Assembly: GCF_014269025.2 (NCBI RefSeq)
Contig: NZ_CP077094.1
Coordinates: 1,674,001-1,738,000, forward strand
Reading direction: 5' to 3'
DNA: 64,000 bases
Source: Pseudomonas promysalinigenes
Lineage (GTDB): Bacteria; Pseudomonadota; Gammaproteobacteria; Pseudomonadales; Pseudomonadaceae
Below, piece after piece: positions 47,845-56,412 of this stretch. Under the pieces are notes generated by a model. The model was not told where the DNA came from. It did no database searches and worked only from the letters and a program-made list of their open reading frames with translations. The position numbers and the translations under genes were made by a program. Numbering within the stretch: the stretch's first letter is position 1; the number at the start of each line of letters is the position of its first letter.

Positions 47845-48885
47845 CTAGCGTTTCTGGCCTTCGTAGTTATCCAGCGTGTCCCGCGCGATCTCCCGCCCCA
47901 GAGCGATCAATTCCGGCGCTTTGTAGAACTCGAAGAAACGGCATACCCGTTTCGGCACGTTGATCAGCACGTCTGGCGGGTAACCGGCGATCTTGTACTG
48001 CGCCAGTGACGTCTGCATCACTTCGAAACTCTGGTTGATCAGGTCAAGCAACGACGCAGGCCCGACGTTGTCGATGATGAACGATCCGGTCGCCGACTTG
48101 GGTGCACCTTCGCGCTCCGGCGCCGCAGCAGGCTGCTGTGCTTGCGGGGCGCCGCTATCGGCAAGCCACGGGTTGGGCGGTGCCAGCCCTTCGGCGACGA
48201 TTTCCTTCTCGATGCGGATCAGTTCTTCGGCAGGTTTGCGGCGAAACGGCAGGCGTGACCCTAATGAACTGAGCAGCGCATCGAAGCGCATCTTGAACGC
48301 TGGCGGCCGCTCGATCACCGGCAATTGGTACTGCTTCTGGTTAGTGGCGTTGAGGTTGACCGCAATGATCAGGTCGCAGTGGCTGGAGACCACCGGCACG
48401 ATTGGCAGGGGGTTGAGGATGCCGCCGTCGACCAGCATGCGGTTACCCTGCATCACTGGGGTAAACAGGCTGGGAATCGCCGCCGAAGCCCGCATGGCCT
48501 GATGCAGGCAACCTTCCTGGAACCAGATTTCCTGTTGGTTGGTCAGGTCGGCTGCTACGGCCGTGTAGGGAATGCGCAGCTGCTCGATGTTGATGTCGCC
48601 GACGATTTTGCGGATTTGCCCGAATACCTTGTCCCCGCGGATGGCCCCAAGGCGGAAGCTGACATCGACAAGGCGCAGCACGTCCAGGTAGTCCAGGCTT
48701 TCGATCCAGTTACGGTATTCGTCGAGTTTGCCAGCGGCGTAGATCCCACCAATGACTGCGCCCATCGAGCAGCCGGCGATGCAGGCGATGTCGTAGCCAC
48801 GCCGTTCGATTTCTTCGATAACGCCAATGTGGGCATAACCACGAGCGCCCCCCGATCCCAGTACCAACGCCACGCGTTTGCTCAT
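47845..48885 (-). CDS. Patatin-like phospholipase (RssA-type)
   Basis: Cytosolic Ser-Asp lipase of 346 residues. Oxyanion loop GSGGARGYAHIG, nucleophile elbow AGCSMGAVIGG (GxSxG) and catalytic Asp in LVDGGILNPLPI. The variable C-terminal third contains a Pro/Ala-rich linker (PQAQQPAAAPEREG). ATG with GGGGAAAG upstream. The substrate is probably membrane phospholipid or lysophospholipid. No partner gene; convergent with ppiD. Confidence 0.85.
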   Translation of the reverse strand: MSKRVALVLGSGGARGYAHIGVIEEIERRGYDIACIAGCSMGAVIGGIYAAGKLDEYRNWIESLDYLDVLRLVDVSFRLGAIRGDKVFGQIRKIVGDINIEQLRIPYTAVAADLTNQQEIWFQEGCLHQAMRASAAIPSLFTPVMQGNRMLVDGGILNPLPIVPVVSSHCDLIIAVNLNATNQKQYQLPVIERPPAFKMRFDALLSSLGSRLPFRRKPAEELIRIEKEIVAEGLAPPNPWLADSGAPQAQQPAAAPEREGAPKSATGSFIIDNVGPASLLDLINQSFEVMQTSLAQYKIAGYPPDVLINVPKRVCRFFEFYKAPELIALGREIARDTLDNYEGQKR

Positions 48886-49050
48886 GAGCTTTCCCCAGCT
48901 TGTGCAAGCATGGTCCTACAATGCACTGATCGCCGTCTATGCATCAATCCACTGTGCGCTGAACTACGCTACACAGAGCATAGCGAGCCGGGCACTTTTC
49001 AGTTGCACAGGCGTCGAAAAGCCACTCTTTTGATCTTCGAGGTAATACCG

Positions 49051-49329
49051 ATGAAAGCCTGGATCTGCCTTCCTCTGATCGCCCTGGCCCTGGCGGGCTG
49101 CGCAGGTAAGACGGCCTACCGTGACAGCTGCGCGACCCAACTCGATGCCGCATGGAAGGAACTGGACCTGGCCAAGGCAGAGGGCTTTGCCGGTGCGGTG
49201 AGCTATTCCAAGGCGCTGTCATTGCTGACTGGGGCCAAGACCCAGCAACAATTCGAGGGCTATGAAAACTGCACCAACAAAGCCGAAAAGGCGCGGTTCT
49301 ATATTCGTGAGTCGCGCGCCGGGCGCTGA
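49051..49329 (+). CDS. Small lipoprotein
   Basis: Lipoprotein of 92 residues. The N-terminus MKAWICLPLIALALAGCAG has a canonical lipobox (LAGC), so signal peptidase II should leave Cys16 as residue 1. The mature part has three further Cys or polar features (DSCATQLDAAWKELD, YENCTNKAEKARFYI), permitting one disulfide. ATG follows GAGGTAATACC. A much longer open frame runs in from the divergent patatin region but does not read as protein. Followed after 14 bp by the CHAD gene, so probably co-transcribed. Function unknown. Confidence 0.8.
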   Translation: MKAWICLPLIALALAGCAGKTAYRDSCATQLDAAWKELDLAKAEGFAGAVSYSKALSLLTGAKTQQQFEGYENCTNKAEKARFYIRESRAGR

Positions 49330-49343
49330 TCAGGGAGCGCTCT

Positions 49344-50123
49344 ATGTCCGCCATGCTCGATCATGTCATTGCTCAGGTGCTGGCCTTGCAGGTGCGTTTG
49401 CTGGCCTGTCGTGAGCGTCTGGCTGCCGATACCGACAGCGAGGCGCTGCATGACCTGCGCACCACGCTGCGACGCCTGCGCAGTCTGTTGCGGCCCCTGC
49501 GGGGGCTGCCAGGCGTAGAGCAGCTGGAGGCGGCGGCCAAATCGCTGGGTGAATTGACCACACCGCTGCGCGATCGCGAAGTGTTGGCTGCCGAGCTTGG
49601 CCAGCGCGGCTTTGCCCGGGCAGGGCAACGTCGCCTGGAAGGCCGCTCTGTAACGTTTGCCAACGTGGCTGCCAGCGCGCAGTTGACTCGGGTGCTGGCG
49701 ATCATCGATGCGTTTCCGTTGTTTCTGCGTGCGGCAGATCGCGAAGGGTTGGCCAAGTCGCTGGAGAAACGTATCGACAAGCGCTTGGTCAGGCAATGGC
49801 GCAAGCTGCTCAAGGCGCTGCGCGACCCAGAGCACGATCGCCATCGGGTACGGCTGCTGATCAAGCGCGCGCGCTATGGCGATGAGGCTTATCCGCAGCT
49901 CAATCACGCCGGTAAGCCACTTCGGCGCCTGTTGAAGAAGGCCCAGGGCGACCTTGGCGACTGGCATGACCGCTTGCAATGGCTGTTGCAGGCCAATGAG
50001 CACGCTGATTTGGCGCCGTGCGCCAGTGACTGGGAGCAAGAGTTGCACGAGGCTGAGCGCAGGGCCGATGTGACGCTGGGCGCCCTGCAATCGGCGCTCA
50101 AGCGCTTTAAGCCCGGCAAATGA
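49344..50123 (+). CDS. CHAD-domain protein
   Basis: Alpha-helical protein of 259 residues made of one CHAD domain: conserved His and basic residues in SEALHDLRTTLRRLRSLLRPL and LIKRARYGDEAYP...LLKKAQGDLGDWHD. CHAD domains bind polyphosphate. It lacks the CYTH triphosphatase usually fused to it, so it may localise to polyphosphate granules. It lies 14 bp after the lipoprotein gene and 75 bp before the thioesterase gene on the same strand. Confidence 0.87.
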   Translation: MSAMLDHVIAQVLALQVRLLACRERLAADTDSEALHDLRTTLRRLRSLLRPLRGLPGVEQLEAAAKSLGELTTPLRDREVLAAELGQRGFARAGQRRLEGRSVTFANVAASAQLTRVLAIIDAFPLFLRAADREGLAKSLEKRIDKRLVRQWRKLLKALRDPEHDRHRVRLLIKRARYGDEAYPQLNHAGKPLRRLLKKAQGDLGDWHDRLQWLLQANEHADLAPCASDWEQELHEAERRADVTLGALQSALKRFKPGK

Positions 50124-50198
50124 CCGATATACGGGCTGATTGGTCGAAGTTTGCTGGCTAGTATTGGCGGACCATACGCAATAGCCAGGAGCCGGCCG

Positions 50199-50996
50199 AT
50201 GAACTTCAATCAACTGCTCGATGCGGTGCGGGACACCTCCGATGCGCTCAGTATTGCGCCTGAATGGGCCCAGGGGCGTGCCGTGTTCGGTGGTCTGATG
50301 GCAGCGTTGGTGTACGAGCGCATGCGCGTGATGATCACCGATGGGCGCCCAGTGCGCTCGTTGGCCATCAGTTTCGTCGGCCCAGCGGCCCCCGACGTGC
50401 CCATTCGTTTCGAGGTCGAGGTGCTGCGCGAGGGTAAGGCGGTTAGTACGCTGCTGGGCCGTGCCGTGCAGAACGGCCAGGTTGTGACGCTGGTGCAGGG
50501 CAATTTCGGTGCTGGCCGGGCTTCGGTAGTCGACGTACCTGCTGCACCTGCCATTGCAATGAAGCCACTGGAAGAGTCGGCTCCAGAGCTGCCTTATATC
50601 AAGGGTGTAACCCCAGAATTCATGCGCCATCTAGCCTTGCGCTGGGCGATTGGCGGCTTGCCGTTCAGTGGCAACGCCTCACGGCAAATGGGCGGTTGGG
50701 TACGCTTGCGCGATGTGCCCCCAGAACAGATCAACGAGGCGCATTTGCTGGCTTTGGTCGATGCTTGGCCACCGAGTGTTTTGCCACTGTTGAAGCAACC
50801 GGCTGCGGGCAGCACTTTGACGTGGACCATAGAGTTCATCCAACCGACACCTGAGCTTTCCACACTTGACTGGTGTCGTTACCACGTCGAAACCGAGCAT
50901 GCGCGCGATGGCTATGGGCATGCTGCGGCGTCCCTGTGGACAGCCCAAGGCCAATTGCTGGCCTTGAGCCGCCAGACAGTAACAGTGTTTGCCTGA
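50199..50996 (+). CDS. Acyl-CoA thioesterase family protein (TesB-like double hotdog)
   Basis: Protein of 265 residues with two hotdog halves: APEWAQGRAVFGGLMAALVYERM in the first, WTIEFIQPTPELSTLDWCRY and HARDGYGHAAASLW in the second. It matches the thioesterase/TesB-like families that hydrolyse acyl-CoA; chain preference unknown. The ATG at 50199 (MNFNQLLDAV) has AGGAG 9 bases upstream. Ends 3 bp before the convergent Mpo1-like gene. Confidence 0.85.
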   Translation: MNFNQLLDAVRDTSDALSIAPEWAQGRAVFGGLMAALVYERMRVMITDGRPVRSLAISFVGPAAPDVPIRFEVEVLREGKAVSTLLGRAVQNGQVVTLVQGNFGAGRASVVDVPAAPAIAMKPLEESAPELPYIKGVTPEFMRHLALRWAIGGLPFSGNASRQMGGWVRLRDVPPEQINEAHLLALVDAWPPSVLPLLKQPAAGSTLTWTIEFIQPTPELSTLDWCRYHVETEHARDGYGHAAASLWTAQGQLLALSRQTVTVFA

Positions 50997-50999
50997 CCT

Positions 51000-51368
51000 T
51001 CAACGCCTGTGCTTGTGGCGCTCACGCCAAGCCTTCCACCAAGCGCCGCTAAGCACGAAACGTGGGAATGTAATGAACTGCTCGGTGAGTAATCGCTGCA
51101 CCGCATCTTTACGGTTGGCGAACGGCTCGGGTTGTTCCGTCTCCAGGCGGTGCCCGTGGCGCTGCAGCCCCAAGCCCGCGATGAGAGCGATGACGCCGAC
51201 GGCGATTTGCCCCAGGTCGAGAGCGAACAGGCCGGACAGCACCAGCAGCGCACCCAGTATGAACAGCGGCACGGCAATCAAGTGCAAGACCAGGTTGGCC
51301 GGGTGCCGGTGATTGTGATGGTAGCCACGCCATTGCCAGGCGTGCAGATTGGGGAGTCGTTTGCTCAT
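51000..51368 (-). CDS. Mpo1-like (DUF962) membrane protein
   Basis: Protein of 122 residues with two closely spaced TM helices (LIAVPLFILGALLVLSGLFA and QIAVGVIALIAGLGLQ). The N-terminal block YHHNHRHPANLVLHL carries the His residues typical of Mpo1/DUF962, which in yeast are 2-hydroxy fatty acid dioxygenase iron ligands. Bacterial members are uncharacterised. ATG with GAGGAAC upstream. Confidence 0.75.
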   Translation of the reverse strand: MSKRLPNLHAWQWRGYHHNHRHPANLVLHLIAVPLFILGALLVLSGLFALDLGQIAVGVIALIAGLGLQRHGHRLETEQPEPFANRKDAVQRLLTEQFITFPRFVLSGAWWKAWRERHKHRR

Positions 51369-51443
51369 GGGCAGTTCCTCACGGTCATGCCCAAAGCTTA
51401 GTGCGGCCCAGCAAGCGGGGCCAATCGAAGCTGGCTATGGCGA

Positions 51444-52922
51444 CTATAGCTTCAGCTGGCCGATGGCCCTGTTCAGTTCACTGGCCAGGGTCGCCAACTC
51501 GGTGCTGGTGGTTGCCGAGTCCACCGTCTGCTGCACGGTGTCTTCGGTCACGTCACGGATGCTCACCACCGCGCGGTTCATTTCCTCGGCCACTTGGCTT
51601 TGCTGCTCGGCGGCGACGGCAATCTGCGTGTTGCTTTCGCGCATCTGTGCCACCGCGCTGGTGATCTCGGCCAGCGCAGCACCGGCCTCCTGCGCCTGGC
51701 GAACACAGTCGTCGGCCTTGTATGAGCTCTCCTGCATGAACTCCACCGCGTCGCGGGTGCCAGCTTGAAGGTCGGTGACCATAAGGGTGATTTCATCCGT
51801 GGACGTTTGCACACGCTTGGCCAGGTTGCGCACCTCGTCGGCAACCACGGCAAAGCCCCGGCCCAGGTCACCTGCCCGGGCGGCTTCGATAGCAGCATTG
51901 AGGGCCAGTAGGTTGGTCTGTTCGGCGATACTGTGAATGACGCCGACCACGCTGTTGATCTTCTGGCTGTCGTCGGCAAGCTGGCGGATCATTTCGGCGG
52001 TTTGCTGGACTCCGCTGGAGAGCCCGGAGATCGAATCCTGTACCCGGCTCACCACTTCCTTGCCGCCACCGGCTAGGGTGTCGGCTGTCTGCGACAAATC
52101 GCGCGTAGCGCCTGCATGCTGGGCAATATGGTGTACGGTGGCCGACATTTCGTTGATCGCCGTGGCGGCCTGGTCGGTTTCGCTCTGCTGGCCCAGCATG
52201 CCGTGGCGCACCTCACTCATGCTCGCGGCCAGGCGAGCAGCGCCGGAGTCCAACTGGGCGGCGGTGTGGGCGACGGTGCTGACCACGCGGTGGTAAGTGC
52301 ATTGCATGGCGTTGAACGCGCCTGCCATCTGGCCCACCTCATCGCCGCTGGCCAGTGGCACACGGGCTAACAGATCTCCGGTTTTTTCAACGTGTAGCAT
52401 CACGTCCTTGAGCGTGTTGAGCTGACTGAGCAGGAAACGGATCAACAACTGCGAGGCGGCAAGCATCGCCAGCATCAAAATGAGCACGCAGATCGCGTAG
52501 TTGCTGAAACGCTCGAGAAACACTTGGCGCAGGCTGGGTGCTGCGGCCAGCACGGCCAGTTGCTGGTCGCCACGGCGCAGCACCTGAGCGCCGCGCACTG
52601 GGTTGTCGCCGAGCACCCAAGCTGCCGGCAATGTTACCCAGCCTTGACCATTGGCCAGTGGTTGGAGGGGTTCGCCGCCATAGGTAGGCGTTTGGCCTGG
52701 TTGCCAGGAGATCAGGTTGGCCAGGGGGGGCAGGGATTGACCGGCAGGCCAGGCGGCCAGCAATTGCGCTTGCGCTTGCGCCTGAGCCTGGGCAGCGTCG
52801 GCGCGTGAGCGCTGCTCCAGGTGCACGGCATACAGTACCAGCAACAAGGTGGTAACGAAGGCCACTGCGTTGACGGCCCAGAATTTGTATTTCAGGGAAA
52901 TATTGCTAAGCCAGGCACCCAT
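51444..52922 (-). CDS. Methyl-accepting chemotaxis protein with small periplasmic domain
   Basis: Chemoreceptor of 492 residues. TM1 at about 14-32, a short periplasmic region of about 100 residues, TM2 about 145-165, HAMP, and a signalling domain with the tip [21 protein letters not shown]. Just after TM1 is an Ala-Gln run ([10 protein letters not shown]) encoded by a GCGCTT/GCGCCT hexamer microrepeat near 52765-52795, a potentially slippery tract. No known sensor family is recognised in the periplasmic part, and the ligand is unknown. Single gene. Confidence 0.87.
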   Translation of the reverse strand: MGAWLSNISLKYKFWAVNAVAFVTTLLLVLYAVHLEQRSRADAAQAQAQAQAQLLAAWPAGQSLPPLANLISWQPGQTPTYGGEPLQPLANGQGWVTLPAAWVLGDNPVRGAQVLRRGDQQLAVLAAAPSLRQVFLERFSNYAICVLILMLAMLAASQLLIRFLLSQLNTLKDVMLHVEKTGDLLARVPLASGDEVGQMAGAFNAMQCTYHRVVSTVAHTAAQLDSGAARLAASMSEVRHGMLGQQSETDQAATAINEMSATVHHIAQHAGATRDLSQTADTLAGGGKEVVSRVQDSISGLSSGVQQTAEMIRQLADDSQKINSVVGVIHSIAEQTNLLALNAAIEAARAGDLGRGFAVVADEVRNLAKRVQTSTDEITLMVTDLQAGTRDAVEFMQESSYKADDCVRQAQEAGAALAEITSAVAQMRESNTQIAVAAEQQSQVAEEMNRAVVSIRDVTEDTVQQTVDSATTSTELATLASELNRAIGQLKL

Positions 52923-53010
52923 GGGTAGGTCTTCTCTGAGTTGAGCGGGAACAATATTGGCAAGGTGCCAGTATTGTGCCCGTCAACATCGGATCAGGTC
53001 ATGACCTGCA

Positions 53011-53808
53011 TCAAGGAAGCTTGAAGAAAGCTTTGGCCGTCGCGCTGGTGTGGCTGGCGCAGTGTTCCAGGCTCTCGTTGCGATGCAACGCCACCTCTCG
53101 TAACACCTCTGGCAGGAACGCCGGCTCGTTGCGACCGTTTTTCGGTTTAGGCCGCAGGCTGCGTGGCAGCAGGTAAGGTGCATCGCTTTCCAGCATCAGG
53201 CGCCCTTGGGCAATGTTGCCCACCAATGCATGCAGGTGAGTGCCGCGGCGCTCGTCACAGATCCAACCGGTGATGCCGATGTGCAGGTCCATGTCCAAGT
53301 AAGCGAACAACGCCTCACGTTCGCCAGTAAAGCAGTGCACCACTGCAGCGGGCAGATGGTCCCGATAATCCTTGAGAATGGCCAGCAGGCGGTCGCTGGC
53401 ATCACGCTCGTGCAGAAATACTGGCAAGCGCAGTTCGGCCGCTAGCGCCAACTGGGCTTCTAGAGCCTTTTCCTGCAGAGGGCGGGGAGAGAAATCACGA
53501 TTGAAATCCAGCCCGCATTCGCCGACGGCACGAACGCGTGCCTCCCCTAAAAGCTGGCGTAATCGGCGCTCGCTGTTGCCGTCCCAGGACTGGGCGTCGT
53601 GCGGATGTACCCCGGCGGTGACGAACAAGTGCTGGGCGTCGCCGTCAAGCTCCTGGCAAAGCTGCAGCGCCTGCTCGCTGACCTGCAGGCTGGTGCCAGT
53701 GAGCACCATCTGCATCACGCCGGCTTCGATGGCGCGCTCGACGACGGCCGCCTGCTGGTCGTGGAAACTACTGTTGGTCAGGTTGACGCCGATATCGATC
53801 AATTGCAT
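53011..53808 (-). CDS. tatD: TatD family metal-dependent deoxyribonuclease
   Basis: Cytosolic TIM-barrel nuclease of 265 residues. The start lacks the classic HxH (IDIGVNL, as in E. coli TatD). Other metal ligands are present: [12 protein letters not shown], His in [15 protein letters not shown] and ESDAPYLLP. Role in DNA repair and DNA fragmentation. Proteins of this length in pseudomonads are annotated TatD; the symbol is given on that basis. ATG with GAGGTAGCACC upstream. Confidence 0.86.
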   Translation of the reverse strand: MQLIDIGVNLTNSSFHDQQAAVVERAIEAGVMQMVLTGTSLQVSEQALQLCQELDGDAQHLFVTAGVHPHDAQSWDGNSERRLRQLLGEARVRAVGECGLDFNRDFSPRPLQEKALEAQLALAAELRLPVFLHERDASDRLLAILKDYRDHLPAAVVHCFTGEREALFAYLDMDLHIGITGWICDERRGTHLHALVGNIAQGRLMLESDAPYLLPRSLRPKPKNGRNEPAFLPEVLREVALHRNESLEHCASHTSATAKAFFKLP

Positions 53809-53966
53809 GGTGCTACCTCGTGCCGCGGGGCGGCCAGCATAGCAAAAAGCATGATATTCGGTAAAAAACTCAGAACTTCAGGCATTTGCGAGGGTCTTTT
53901 ACGGTCATTTCTTATGATTACGTATCCCACCATGGCTATCGCCCATCGACCTCGGACAAGATCTGC

Positions 53967-55379
53967 ATGTTGCGCTCGCTGCTGATCCTGCTGCTGATGC
54001 TAGGGCTTGGGTTGACCACTGCAGGCCCGGTCTACGCGCGGCTCCCAGGGCCGCAGCAGAGCGTGCCGGTTAACCCGGCCCGTGACCTGCAGCAGATTCG
54101 TGCCACTAAGGTGTTGCGGGTGCTCGTCAACCAGAGCCGCAACAGTTCTGGGGAGGTCAAGGGCGAGCCGGTGGGTATCGAGTATTACCGTCTACGCGGG
54201 TTGGAGCATTTTCTCAATGCTCGGGCCGGTGATGGCCAGCAGATCCGCTTGAAAATCATCCCGCGAGCCAAGGAACAACTGCTAGGAGCCCTGCAGCGCG
54301 GCGAGGGCGACCTGGCTGCACCTGGCGAATTGCTCGACCCTGCAGTGACAGGCGGGGTGAACCGCAGTGCGCCCGTGGTCGATCAAGTGCCGCTGCTGCT
54401 GGTCGGGCGCAAGGGCCAGCGCAGCTACACTCGCGCCGAGCAGTTGTCCGGGCGTACTGTGGCGTTGACCAGTGCCAGCGCTGCAGGTGCGGTGATTCAG
54501 CAGCTCAATCAACAACTGGCGCTGCGGAAACGGGCGCCGATCAGGATTGAGTGGGTCGATTCCACATTGGCGGTGGAAGATGTTCTGGAAATGGTCCAGG
54601 CCGGTATCTATCCCCTGACCGTAGTGGAGGGCCCGATCGCCCGGCGGTGGGCCAGAGTCATGCCAAAGCTGCGCCTGGATAACCGGGTGCAGTTGGGCCA
54701 GGCGCAAGCCATGCGCTGGTATGTGCGGCGTGATGCGACGATGCTGCTGGCTACAGTGGACCGTTTTCTTCAGGGCTATCGTGCTCCGGAAAACCAGGAT
54801 GCCGCCTTCGAGCGGATCTACCGGCGCCAATACCGCGTTCATAACCCCTTGGCGCACAAAGACCGTCAACGGCTCAGTGCACTGCGTCCGGTGCTGCAGA
54901 AGCACGGCCAGGCCCAGCAAATCGACTGGCTGAACTTGGCCGCGCTCGCCTTCAAGGAATCCACGCTCAACCCAGCAGCGCGTGGCAGCGGTGGGGCGCA
55001 TGGGTTGATGCAGATTACCCCGTCGGCGGCGCAACGGGTGGGAGTCAGCAACACAGGCACGGTGGATGGCAATGTCCAGGCCAGTGCGCGCTACCTGGCG
55101 TTGATCCGCAGAAAGTTCTTCTCCAGCCCGCACATCAACGAACGCGAGCGCATGGCGTTCGTACTGGCAGCCTACAATCTTGGCCCGGAGCGGGTTCAGG
55201 CCATGCGTGCCGAAGCTCGCAAACGCGGCCTCAATGGCAACCAGTGGTTTTTCCAGACCGAGCGCATCGCCATGGAGCAGGTGGGCATGGGACCGGTCAA
55301 CTTCGTCAATAGTGTCAACAAGTATTTCCTGGCGTTTAACCGCGAACGTAGAGCGCTTGAGCGCGTGGTCAGCCGCTGA
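53967..55379 (+). CDS. MltF-like membrane-bound lytic transglycosylase
   Basis: Exported protein of 470 residues with signal peptide (LLILLLMLGLGLTTAGPVYA). Domain 1 (about 45-280) is a periplasmic solute-binding (SBP_bac_3) fold, domain 2 (about 310-460) a family 1 SLT domain with catalytic Glu in ALAFKESTLNPAARG, followed by GAHGLMQITPSAA and FVLAAYNLGPERV. This is the MltF order. It cuts peptidoglycan glycan strands, possibly gated by muropeptide binding. The ATG at 53967 gives the signal peptide; the longer frame does not. No lipobox is seen. Confidence 0.88.
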   Translation: MLRSLLILLLMLGLGLTTAGPVYARLPGPQQSVPVNPARDLQQIRATKVLRVLVNQSRNSSGEVKGEPVGIEYYRLRGLEHFLNARAGDGQQIRLKIIPRAKEQLLGALQRGEGDLAAPGELLDPAVTGGVNRSAPVVDQVPLLLVGRKGQRSYTRAEQLSGRTVALTSASAAGAVIQQLNQQLALRKRAPIRIEWVDSTLAVEDVLEMVQAGIYPLTVVEGPIARRWARVMPKLRLDNRVQLGQAQAMRWYVRRDATMLLATVDRFLQGYRAPENQDAAFERIYRRQYRVHNPLAHKDRQRLSALRPVLQKHGQAQQIDWLNLAALAFKESTLNPAARGSGGAHGLMQITPSAAQRVGVSNTGTVDGNVQASARYLALIRRKFFSSPHINERERMAFVLAAYNLGPERVQAMRAEARKRGLNGNQWFFQTERIAMEQVGMGPVNFVNSVNKYFLAFNRERRALERVVSR

Positions 55380-55572
55380 CAGGTCTGTTCTGTTTCACCA
55401 TGGGGCTTGCAGCCGGCGGCTAGTCGCTCTAGCATACCGCCTGCGCCGATTTAAACAGCTACTTGCGGGGCGCAGGATCGGCCCCCGGCTCATCCGAAAT
55501 ACCGCTAAAGCGCTGGTTCGGTGACGCCTCCCACCGCTGCCCAGCGGGATTTGCGAGGCGGAGAGAATCTCC

Positions 55573-55881
55573 ATGAGTTGCCCACGTACCAGTGTCTGTC
55601 TGAGCCCGTTGCCTGCCCATCAGGCTACTCGTACACCGCGCATTCTGCTCGGTGGCCAGCATCAGCCCACCCTGCTGCGCCATCTGGAAGGCTTGTCTCG
55701 TCGTAAAGGGCAAGCCCGGGCGTTTCTGATTCAGTTCACCGATGATGCGTGCCGGCTCGAGCAGTTCGGCAGTGACCGCTTCGATCTCGCTGTAATCCAA
55801 GCGCCCGCCCGCGAAGAGGCCGCCTCTATTATTGGCCAACTGACTCGCATTGCCCGCCAAGGATTGATCACCCGACGCTGA
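55573..55881 (+). CDS. Conserved hypothetical protein upstream of greB
   Basis: Protein of 102 residues; the second half is clearly protein-like ([36 protein letters not shown]). ATG with GGAGAGAATCTCC upstream. The opposite strand has a 133-codon frame but with a worse start context. It ends 11 bp before the greB start, so it was probably co-transcribed with greB. No family recognised. Confidence 0.6.
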   Translation: MSCPRTSVCLSPLPAHQATRTPRILLGGQHQPTLLRHLEGLSRRKGQARAFLIQFTDDACRLEQFGSDRFDLAVIQAPAREEAASIIGQLTRIARQGLITRR

Positions 55882-55892
55882 GGAGCGCGCCG

Positions 55893-56081
55893 TTGAGCAC
55901 CAATATCATCACTACAGAAGGCCACGCGGCCCTGAAGCAGGAGCTGGATCATCTGTGGCGGGTGTATCGGCCTGAAATCACCCAGAAGGTCGCATGGGCT
56001 GCATCGTTGGGGGATCGCAGCGAGAACGCCGACCTCGCTCAATCACCCCAGCGACACTACTATTTCCACTGCAGCCCTTAA
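55893..56081 (+). pseudogene. greB: greB 5' fragment, broken at the island junction
   Basis: TTG start with AGGAG 7 bases upstream. The first 47 residues are unmistakably transcript-cleavage factor GreB ([46 protein letters not shown]). The match stops after the GAC codon at 56031-56033, where GreB should continue YQYNKK; the frame instead runs 15 more codons of unrelated sequence to a stop. Intact GreB is about 160 residues. The rest of greB is not in the following 8 kb, so an insertion has split the gene or replaced its 3' part. Confidence 0.85.
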
Positions 56082-56115
56082 CGCACCTGGCCTGCACAGA
56101 TAGTAGTGCTACTAG
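56055..56115. repeat. Inverted ACTACTA repeats at the greB/island junction
   Basis: CACTACTAT (56055-56063) is matched by inverted ATAGTAGTG (56100-56108), immediately followed by CTACTAG (56110-56116 region). Three alternating copies lie within 60 bp starting 22 bp past the greB break. They could be recombinase sites or stems of an RNA. Confidence 0.55.
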
Positions 56116-56145
56116 TTGAGACCTACTTTTTCGAGTAGGTATTCG

Positions 56146-56186
56146 GCCCCGAAGCAGCGTCGCTTTACAGCGGCGCGGGCTTTTTT
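56146..56186 (+). terminator. Strong intrinsic terminator at the island's left edge
   Basis: Outer GCCC/GGGC and inner GCGTCGCT-TTAC-AGCGGCGC stems followed by TTTTTT. A 7-bp hairpin (ACCTACT/AGTAGGT, 56121-56140) precedes it. Only the greB fragment or an unrecognised RNA could be terminated here. The rest of the 331-bp gap up to 56412 shows nothing coding. Confidence 0.8.
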
Positions 56187-56412
56187 CGTTGAACAGACCC
56201 ATCGCTATTTTAGGAAAATCCTCTGCGTGAGGGGCCTAGGTACAGTCAGGAGTCCATCGGCCAAATCTCCCCGCTAACCAAACCCACGCAATTCGCTTCA
56301 GGAAAAGTCGTGAGCTGTCCCGCGAAAAAGCACCGAGCCCGGCTACCCCGCATTAGAGTTTTTCGAATTGGTGGCTGGTTTCTCCCGGGTATCCTCTGGA
56401 GTCTTTTCCCGT

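Noticed and set aside
48325-49050. Long in-frame extension upstream of the small lipoprotein
   Set aside because: Covers the patatin gene in antisense; the lipoprotein has its own ribosome site and signal peptide at 49051.
55459-55860. 133-codon minus-strand frame overlapping the 102-residue ORF before greB
   Set aside because: The plus-strand ORF has a better ribosome site, protein-like C-terminus and operon spacing to greB.
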